A stretch of 64,000 bases of DNA from Antilocapra americana (taxonomy: Eukaryota; Chordata; Mammalia; Artiodactyla; Antilocapridae). The stretch lies in the NCBI GenBank assembly GCA_007570785.1, contig ML664152.1, forward strand, positions 65,072 to 129,071, given 5' to 3'. The notes beneath the pieces were generated by a model. The model searched no databases. It was not told where the DNA came from and was given only the letters and a program-made list of their open reading frames with translations. Positions 54,501-64,000 of the stretch are shown here, one piece after another (within the stretch, counting starts at the first letter, position 1; every line of letters starts with the position of its first letter). A program made the position numbers and the translations under genes.

Positions 54501-57416
54501 CCTCCATATCACAACTATCCAGGAGCTCTCCCCCTACCCCCGGCAATAATTAGACAGGAGTCTGCAAACCACAACTAGAGAGGAGCTGAAACAAAACTGT
54601 CAGTTGACCCCCACTACAATTAGAGTGGAGCCACATGCAATACCTATATAGTAGCCTACTGCACATCACAACTAGACAGGAGCCAGCCTGTTAATCTCTA
54701 CTTGAGAGCAACTACCCCATGCAGCTCGAGAGGAGACCCCACTACAACTCTAAAGGAACCCAAAGTCACCTGTTGAAACTTGAGAGGAACCCTGAATCAC
54801 CCACTGCAACTTGACAGGAGCTCTCTGCTGTAACAAGAAAGGAGCCCCTGGCCACAATGACAGGATCCCCCATGCAAAAACTGAAGCAGATTCCTCTGGC
54901 ACATCTAGAGTGGATTTCCACATGATATCACACCTAGAGAGAAGCCCCTCTGTCGCATTTAGAGATGAGCTCCCTGAAGTAAGCTGAGTGGAGTCCCTCA
55001 CAACTAGAGATAAGCAACTCCACTAATATTAGTGAAGAATCCTAGAGCCAAAAGGAGAGAAGACCTCCCCCATGGAGCTACCCACACCCCAACCAGAAAG
55101 GACACAGCCCCAAAACATGATAGGAACCCTCTACCACAACTCGAGAGGAGCCCACAGGACATCACACATAGAGAAGAGCCCCTCTGCTGCTAATAGAGAT
55201 GAACCCTACACTACAAGTAGAGACAAGCTTGCAACTACCACTAGCGAGAACTGAACCCACCACAATTAAAGAGTTGACCCCTACCAAAACTAGAGTAAAG
55301 ACCCACACCAAAACTAGTGACTAGTGACCAGCACATTGCAACAAGACAGGAGCCACCCTGCAATTCCCTGCTAGAGATGAATCGCCCCAAGACAACTCAA
55401 GAGGAGGCCCCATTGCAACTAGAGAGGAAACCTGAGTAACCCCCTACTCAATAGGAACACTGTGTTCCCCACCACGGCTTGAGTAGAACCCTAAGTCCTG
55501 TGCTACAACTCAAGAGGAACCCTGAGTTCCCACCACTTCTTGAGAAGAGCTATGAGTTCCCTGCTGCAATTCCAAAGGAACACCAAATTCCCCATTGCAA
55601 CTCAAGATGAGCCCCAAGCCCACTGATGCAATTCCAAAGAATTCCCATTCACCCTACCACAACTCAAGAGGAATTGTGAGAATCCACCTCAGTTCAAAAG
55701 GAGCTTTATTCCACATCATGAGAGGAGCCCCCAGCAACAAAGATAGAGGAACTCCCCAACCAGAGCTGTAGAGGATCCCCTCACCACAACTAGAGGGGAG
55801 CCCCCAGAACATTGCAACTAAAAAGGAGTCACTCTACCCAAATAGAGATGAGTCCACTGAAGTAACTCAAGAAGAGGCCCTCAAAATTAGAGAGGAGAAA
55901 TTCCACGAAAACAAGTGAGATGGCCCAATGACAAAAGTAGAGAGGACCCCACCCCACCCCAAGGAGACAACCCACCACAACTAGAGAGGAGGCATCACCC
56001 CAACTCAAGGGGAACTCTGAGTCTCCTGCCTCAGCTTAAGTGGAGCCTTCCATGGAAACTCAGGAGGAACCCCAAGTTCCCCACCATGGTCCAAGTGGAA
56101 TCTGAGTCCCACAATGCAACTCAAGTGGAAACCTGAGTCCCACACTGCAGCTCGAGAGGATCCTGAGTTCCTGCTGTAACTCAAGTGGAGCACTGAGTGA
56201 CCTGCTGCAACTTGAGAGGAACCCCAAATTCCCTGGAGCAACTTGAGAGGAACCCCAAGTTTCATGCCTCAACTCAAGAGGAGGCCTTACTCCCCTGCTG
56301 GAACTTGAGAGGAACCTCGAGTTCCCTTTTGCAACTCAAGATGAGACTGAAGCCCCCTTATGCAACTTAAGAGGATTCCCAAGACCCACACCACAACTCG
56401 AGAAGAACCGTGAAAATCCACCTCAATTCAAGAGGAGCCCTATCACATCATGAGTGGAGTTCCTGGCAGCAAAGACAAAGTCATTCCCTCAGGAGATCTG
56501 GAGAGGATCGCCTCACCACAGCTAGAGTAGAGCCCCCTGGATATTGCACCTAAAAAGGAGTCAGTCTGCTGTAAATAGAGATGAGCCCACTGAGGTAACT
56601 CAAGAGAGGCCTCTCAGAATTAGAGAGGAGAAATCCTGTGAAAACTTTTGAGGAGACCCCAGTAGTAAAAGTAGAGAGGACTCCCCACGCCAAGGAGTCA
56701 ATCGAACAAAACTTGAAAATAGGCATCACTGCAACTTGACAGCAGCTTTGAATCCCCTTGCTCAACTCAAGAGGAGCCTTCCACAGCAGCTCGAGGGGAA
56801 CTCTGAGGTACTCGAGAGGAACACTGAGTACCACCAAACTTGAGAGGAGTCCTGAGTCCACTGCTGCAACTGGAGAGGAACCCCGAGTTCCCCACTGCAA
56901 CTCAAAAGGACCCTGAGACCTCTGCTGAAAACTGAGTTGAGGCACCACCATAGCTCAAGAAGAGCTCTGAGTTCCTGGCCTCAACTCAAGAGGAGCTCTC
57001 TTGGCAAATTGAGGTAAGACCTCAGCACAACTAGAGAGGAGTACCATGCCACCACAAGAGAGGATCCCAGGCACACATCACTGCAAGAGAAGAGAAATCA
57101 GGGCACAATTGGAGAAGCAACGCTCACCACAGCTAGAGCCTACACAACATATCTGGAGAAGAGCCCCACAGCACTTTGCAACTACTGAGGAAAATCCCTG
57201 CCCAAAGCAACCAGAGAGGAGAACACCAGCAAATAGAGACTGGATTAACCACCACCACTAGAGAGTTAACCACCACTGAAACTAAGGAGGAGACTTCTGG
57301 GTAAAACAAGATTGGAAATCCCACCACAACCAGAGAGTAGGTTCTTGCCCACAGCAACTAGAGTAACAACTTCAAAAACTCAAAGGAGCCACCACACCAA
57401 AACTAGAGAAAAGCCT
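51527..57416 (+). repeat. Satellite array 2, plus arm, part 2
   Basis: Alternates tracts of 24-25-bp units (CACAACTAGAGAGGAGCC type) with tracts of 31-bp units (for example 52,190-52,400, 55,400-55,700, 55,990-56,420, 56,740-57,000). Longer modules repeat: the block starting CTAGTACAGTGCAACTAGAG at 52,865 recurs at 57,416 (period about 4.55 kb). CATTGCAACAAGACAGG occurs at 50,435 and 55,334 and in three later places. No SINEs or LINEs were seen. Confidence 0.9.
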
Positions 57417-60400
57417 CTAGTACAGTGCAACTAGGGAGAGTCCCTGGCTGCAACTACTGTGTTGACCATATTCCACAATTAGAGAGGAGCATGCCATTGC
57501 CTCTTGAAAAGAGTCCCTGAATATTGCAGTGACTGAGGAACACCACTGCCCAATGCAATTAAAGAGGAACCACCGAGACCTTTGCTGCAACACGAGAGGG
57601 ACCACTGGCCACAGTGACAGAGGAACTACACACCAAAACTGGACAGGTTTCCTCCACCACAAGTAGAAAGGAATCCACAATGACATCACATATAGAGAGG
57701 AGCCCCTCTGCCGCAAATAGAAACAAGCTTCCTGAAGTTAACTCGAGAGGAGGTTGTCATGAGTAGAGAGGAGCAACCATGCTATAATTTGTGAGGAACA
57801 CCTAGTGCCAAAAGAAGAGAGGACCCCCATGCAGAACCCCCATTACAACCTAAAAAGAGGGACCATTCAACTCGAGAGGAGGGCGAGTCCACTGCCGTTA
57901 CTCAAGCAAGAGGAGGACTCTGTCACTACTCGAGAGAAGACACTGGCCACAGTGTGAGAGGATGCCCACAGATATCATACCTAGAGAGGAGTCACTGTGC
58001 TAAGTATAAATAAGACCCCACCACCACAACAAGAAAGGAGACCACAGAATATTGCAAGGAGAGAAGACTTGCCTCAGATATTGCAGCTAAGTCCTTCACC
58101 ATAACTATAAAGGAGCCTGCACACCACAACTAGAAATGAGCAGCCACACCACAGCTAGAGATAATCCCCCACCACAACTAAAGAGGAACCCTCAATGATA
58201 CTCAAGAGGAGCTCACCAGAACGCCACTAGAAAGAAAGTCCCATGCCACAGGTACAAAGGAGTCCCCAACCACAACTAGAGAGGAGCCCCCCACCACAAG
58301 TACAGAGATGCCCCCACTACAACTCGAAAACCCAGTGAACACTACAAGGAGCTTGGAAGCCCCTTTCACAACAAGAAAGTTGTACCCTGCCACAACTATA
58401 GAGGAATATGTACATAACAACTAAAGAGAAGCCACCCACAAACATACAGGAGACACTGGAAATCAACTTAGAGAGAAGTTTGCCAGCAGAACAATACACA
58501 AGCCTCCAGACACAACTTCATAGAAGCCTGCATTCCTCATGTGGAGAAGAGCCCCATATACACCACAACTATTGAAGAAAATCCCTGTTCACTGTAACTA
58601 GAGAGGAGCTCCCTCATTACAACTAAAGAGTTGACCACCCTTCACAACTAGATAGGGTCAATTCCACCAAAATTACTGAGGAACCTCTAGCATCAAAGAT
58701 AGAGGGGACCTCCCCAGGGGAGCCACCCATACCCCAACCAGAGAGGACACAGACCTGAAAATCGAGGTGAGCCTTGAAGCACAACTTTAGAGTACATGCT
58801 GGACATCACAGATGGAGAGGAGAACCTCTGCTGTTGAAAGAGGTGAATCTCTCACCACAACTAGAGAGAATCGAACCCACCACAACTACTGAGTTGAACA
58901 CGACCACAACTAGAGAAAAGTCCCATGGCAAAACAAAGAGTATCCACCTGCACATTGCAACAAGACAGGAGGCAACCTGAACATCCCTGCTAGAGATGAG
59001 TCATCCCCAGACAAATCAAGAGGAGGACCCATCACAATTTGAAGGAACCCTGAGTAACTGCCAATTCGAGAGGATTCCCATGTTCCCTGCCACAGCTCAA
59101 GTGGAACCTTGAGTCTGGCACTGCAAATTGAGAGGGACCCAGAGTTCCTGCCACAACTTGAGAGGAGCTCTGAGTCCCCTTCTGCAACTCAAGAGGAACA
59201 CCAAGTTTCCCACCACAACACAAAAGCTACCCTGGGCTCCCATCCACAAGTCGAATGTAGCTCCAAGTCCCCTACTGCAACTCGGGAGGAACCCCAAGTT
59301 CCCTGCTGTAACTTGAGAGGAATCACGAGTTCCCTGCCTCAACTCGAGAGGAGACCCAACTCCCCTGCTGCAACTCAAAAGTAACCACAAGATCCCCATT
59401 GCAACTTGAGACCAGCCCCAAGCCCCTGATGCAACTCGAGAAGATTCCCAAGGCAACCACTACAACTCAAGAGGAATCATGAGAATCCACCTAAATTCAA
59501 GAGGACTCCTATTCTTCTTCATGAGGAGAGGACCTGACAACAAAGACAGAGGCACTCCCCTGACAGAGCTGGAAAGGATCCCCTCACCAGAACTAGAGTG
59601 GAGACCCCAGGACATCGCACCTAAAAAGGAGTCATGCTGCCACAAATAGAGATGAGTCCACTGAAGTATCTCAAGAGAAGCCCCTCAAAATTAGAGAGGA
59701 GCAATCCTGTGAAAAACTAGTGAGGAGACAGCAGTGACAAATGTAGAAAGACTCCCTACCCCATTGAGATGACCCACCAAAACTCGAGAGGAGGCATCAC
59801 TGCAAATCAGGAGCTCTGAGTGCCCGGACAAAACTCGAGTAGCCTTGCAAGACAACTAGAGAGGAACCCCGACTTCCCCTCGCAACTTGAAAGGAGGCCT
59901 GACTCCCCTGCTGCAACTTGAAAGGAAACCCGAGTTCCCAGCATCAACTCAAGAGGAAACCTGAATGCCTGGCTGCAACTCAAGAGAAACTGAGTTCCCA
60001 GTTGCAACACGAGAGGAATCCTGAGTTCCCCATCACAACTTGAGATGAGCCCCAAGCCCCCTGATGCAAATCCAGAGGATTCCCAAGAGGAGCCTACCCC
60101 ACACAATTTGAAAGGAGCACTCTACCACAACAAGAGAGGAAGACCCATACTAGAACTAAAGAGGAGGCCCCCCTTGCCATAACTAGAGAGTAGCCTCCTG
60201 CACATTGAAATAAGAAAAATCTCCACTTTTCATCACAACTAGAGAGGAGTCAACCTTTCACAATTTGAGTAGACACTCTACCACTACTAGAGAGGATCCC
60301 AACTATGACAAATAGAGAGGAGCCCCCTGCCACAACTAGAGAGGAGTCTGCAAAAGACAACTAGAGAGGAGCCGAACCACGACAAATAGAGTGGACTCTC

Positions 60401-63400
60401 ATGCCATTAGAGTGGGGCCCCATGCTGCAACTAGATGGTAGCCTACCACACATTGCAACTAGACCGTGTCCAGGCTGCATATCACTACTAGAGAGAAGCT
60501 GCCCCACTGCAGCTCAAGAGGAGGCTCCACCACAAGTCTAAGTGAGCCCTGAGTCACCTGCTTCTAGGCATCTGAGTTCCCTACTGCAATTTGACATGTG
60601 GCCTAGGCTGTAATAACAAAAGGGGTCACTGGCCAAAATAACAGAGGGGCTCCCTGGCCAAAACTGAATCCGATTTCTCTGGCATAACCACAGTGGAGTC
60701 CCCCAGGATTTTACACCTAGACAGGAGCCCTTCTGTCACAAATAGAGACAAACTCCCTGAAGTAATCAAGTGGAGTCCCTCACAACTAGAGAGAAGCAAA
60801 CCTGTTAATATTAGTGAGGAACAATTAGGGCCAAAAGTAGAGAGGACTGCCCCTGTGGAGCCACCCACACCACAACCAGAGAGGACACAACCCTACACCT
60901 CGAGAGGAGCCCTCCAACACAACTTGAGAGGAGTTCACTGGACATCACACAGAGAGGAGAACCTGTGCTGCTAATAGAGATGAACTTCACACCACAGGTA
61001 GAGAGGAGCTTGCACACTACTATAGAGAATCGAACCCACAACAACTACAGACTTGACACCACCCACAACAAGAGAGAAGTCCCATGCCAAAACTAGTGAG
61101 TAGCCACCCAATATTGCAACAAGATAGGAGCCACCCTGCATATCCCTGCTCGGGGTGAGGCACCCTCAAACAACTCAAGAGGAAGCCCCACCACAAGTGG
61201 GGAGGAGCCCTGAGTAGCCCCACAACTCTAGAGGAACACTGAATTCCCCAATGCAACTGAAGAGGACCCCAGAGCTCCCCGTCACAACTGGAAATGAATG
61301 ATAACCCCCCTGAAGCAACTCCAGAGGATTTCCAAGAGGAGCCAACCCCACCACAATCTGAGAGGAGCACTGTACCACAACAAGAAAGGAAGCCCCACAC
61401 CACAAATAAAAAGGAGGCCCCCCCCGCCACAACTAGACAGTAGCCTTCTGCACATCAAAACAAGAAAAAGTGCCCCTTTTCCTCAACCAGAGAGGATTCA
61501 CTCCCCTCACAATTTGAGAAGAGCACTAGATCACAACTAGAGCAGAGATCAACTACCACAACAAAAGAGGAGCCACTCTTACACAACTAGAGAGGAGTCT
61601 TTAAACAACAACTAGAGAGGAGCCTATACACCACAAATAAAGAGTGTACCCTCATTGCAAATAGAGTGGAGCCCCTATGCTGCAACTAGAGGGTAGGCTC
61701 CTGCACATTGCAATGAGACAGGTTCCACCCTGCACACCAGTACTAGAGAGGATCTGCCCCACTGCAGCTAAAGAGGAGGCTCCACCACAATTCTAAATGA
61801 ACCCTGAGTCACCTGATGCAACTTAAGAGGCACCGTGAGTTCCTAGCTGCAATTTGACAGGAGTCCTAGGCTGGAACAAGAAAAGGGACCACTGGTCAAA
61901 TGACGTAGGGGCTTCCTGGCCAAAAGTGAAGTGCATTCCCCCAGCAAAACTAGAGTGGAGTCCCCCGGGATATCACACATAGAGAGAAGCCCTTCTGCCA
62001 CAAATAGAGATGAGTTCCTTGAAGTAAGAGAGAGGCAATCCCACTAATATTAGTGAGGAATCCATAGTGCCAAAAGAAGAGAGGCCCTCTACTGTGGAGT
62101 CACCCACACCAGAACTAGACAGGACATAGCCTTGGACCTTGAGAGGAGCCCTCCACCACAACTCGAGAGAAGCCCACTGGGCATCAAACATAGAGAGGAG
62201 CCCCTGTGCTTCTAATAGAGATGAACCTCACACCACAAGTGGAGAGGAGCTTGAGCACCACCACTAGAGAGAATCGAACCCACCACAGCTACAGAGTTGA
62301 CCCCGCCCACAGTGAGAGAGACATCCCATTCCAAAACTAGTGAGTAGCAACCCAACATTGCAACAAGACAGGAGCCACCATGCACAGCCCTGCTAGAGAA
62401 GAGTTACCCCAAGATAGCTTAAAAGGAGACCCCACTACAAGTCTAGAGGAGCCCTGAGTACCCCCCAACTCGAGAGGAAATTCAAGTTCCCCATTAAGGC
62501 TCCAGTGGAACCCTGGGTCCCATGTTGCAACTCAAGAGGAAAACTGAATTCCTGTTGAAAAACAAGAGGAACTCTGAGTCCTCTGTTGCAACTAGAGAGG
62601 AAGCCCAAGTTTCCATCCAGAATTTGAGAGGAACTCAGAGTTCCTCACTGCCATTCGAGAGGAGGTCTAACTACCCAGCTGCAACTGGAGAGGAACCCCG
62701 AATTCCCTCTCACAAGTTGAGAGGAGGCCTGACTCCCCTGTTGCAACTCGAGAAGAAACCTGAGATCACCATCACAAGTTGAAAAGAACCCAGACTTTAC
62801 CATCACAACTCATGAGGAACCCCAAGGTCCCCACTGCAAGTTGAGAGGAGGCCTGACTCCACTGCTGTAAGTCAAGAGGAACCCTGAGTTCCTCACTGCA
62901 ACTCGAGATGAGGCCCAACTCCCCTACTGAAACTCGAGTGGAAACCCGAGTTCCCCACCTCAACTTGAGAGGAGCCCTGAGTTCCCACTCGCAACTGGAA
63001 AGGGGACCTGAATCCCTTGTTGCAACTTGAGAGGAAACTGAGTTTCCCACCTCCATAGGAGAGGAGGCCTGACTCCCCTGTTGCAACTCAAGAGGAACCC
63101 CAGATTCATGTTGCAACACGAGCAAACCCCAACTTTCCCACTGCAACTCGAGATGAGCCCCAACCCCCTTATGTAACTCCAGAGGATTTCCAAGAGGACC
63201 CTACCCCACCACAATTCAAGAGGAGCACTCTACCACAACAAGAGAGGAAGACCCATACCACAAATAAAGAGGAGGTCTGTCCTGCCACAACTAGAGAGTA
63301 GCTTCCTGCACATCGCAACTAGAAAAAGCACCCATTCTTATCAAAACCAGACAGGAGTCCCCCACTCACAATTTGAGAAGAACACACTACTGAAACTAGA

Positions 63401-64000
63401 GAGGAGCCCAACTACCACAGCTAAAGAGGAGTTCCCCTGCCACAACTAGAGATGAGTCTGCAAATGACAACTAGAGAGGAGCCAAATCACCACAAATAAA
63501 AAAGAGTGGACCCTCATTGCATAAGCGTGGAGCTCCACATCACAACCAGAGAGTAGCTTCTCACAAATTATAACTAGACAGGGTCCAGCCTGCACATTGC
63601 TACTGGAAAGGATCTGCCCCACTGCAGCTCAAGAAGAGACTCCACCAAAATTCTGAAGGAACCCCAAGTCACATGCTGCAATTTGACAAAAGCCTTAGGC
63701 TATAATAAGAAAAGGGGTCACTGGCCAAAATAACCAAGTGACTCCCCAGCCAAAACTGAAGCAGATTCCACTGACACAACTAGAATGGAGTCCCCCAGGA
63801 TATCACACCTAGAGAGAAGCCTTTCTGCCACAAATATAGATGAACTCCCTGAAATAAGGAGTGGAGTCCCTTACAACTAGAGAGAAACTATCCTACTAAT
63901 ATTGGTGAGGAATACCTAGTGCCAAAAGTAGAGACAACCTCCCCCATGGAGCCACCCACACCGCAACCAGAGAGGATGCAGCCACACACCTCAAGAGGAG
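57417..64000 (+). repeat. Satellite array 2, plus arm, part 3, continues off right edge
   Basis: Same two monomer lengths. 31-bp tracts are at 59,030-59,480, 59,810-60,080, 61,200-61,290 and 62,430-63,180. The module with CGAACCCACCACAACTAC and CATTGCAACAAGACAGG recurs at about 58,872, 61,027 and 62,272, the last two 1,245 apart. A module with GGTCACTGGCCAAAATAAC-type sequence recurs at 60,618, 61,880 and 63,708, and at 54,835 in altered form. The array is still unbroken at the window end. Confidence 0.9.

Noticed and set aside
48933..64000. CRISPR-like array of short direct repeats with variable intervals
   Set aside because: Units are degenerate satellite monomers of 24-31 bases with no constant repeat or unique spacers, in an animal genome with no cas genes.

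Overview
The window is nuclear DNA of a bovid ruminant (cattle, buffalo or a close relative). This rests on dense Bov-tA and CHR-type tRNA-derived SINEs, BovB (RTE) LINE fragments, a ruminant L1 5' UTR, a ruminant-specific L1 insertion, and long satellite arrays with a 31-bp subrepeat like bovid satellite I. There are no bacterial genes, no CRISPR arrays and no intact cellular protein-coding gene.

Region 1 (1-31,100) is ordinary, SINE-rich mammalian sequence. It opens with the 5' UTR of an L1 on the minus strand that runs off the left edge. Between 2,938 and 10,135 lie seven exon-like blocks of a concentrative nucleoside transporter of the SLC28 family, most like SLC28A1. Three in-frame stops and at least two damaged splice junctions make it an unprocessed pseudogene. 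The rest is Bov-tA, CHR and BovB copies, MIRs, MLT1-type LTRs, older L1 3' ends, a tRNA-Ser pseudogene, and one L1 (25,584-28,066) with a 5' inversion and a readable 19-bp target duplication.

Region 2 (31,105-64,000, running off the right edge) is almost wholly tandem repeat. Array 1 has a 31-bp subrepeat organised into a higher-order unit of about 1.46 kb (close to 47 x 31). About two units lie in one orientation (31,105-34,199) and 6.7 in the other (34,200-43,985), meeting at an inversion junction near 34.2 kb. A 130-bp non-satellite spacer with two perfect short palindromes follows. Next is a 2.2-kb array of a 10-bp unit (44,116-46,350), then array 2 (46,348-64,000). Array 2 mixes 24-25-bp monomers with 31-bp ones and has its own inversion junction near 47.57 kb. 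It also holds several duplicated modules, an inserted BovB fragment and an apparent solo retroviral LTR.

The most notable features are the nested satellite architecture and its inversions, the resemblance of the array 2 short monomer to the tail of CHR SINEs, the 10-bp array that stays open in all three frames of one strand, and the decayed SLC28A1-like gene beside satellite DNA. Together they suggest, but do not prove, a pericentromeric or other heterochromatin-edge position. Long open reading frames in the satellite half are by-products of short tandem repeats. Boundaries of interspersed repeats were read by eye and are good to about 5-20 bases unless a target duplication is cited.
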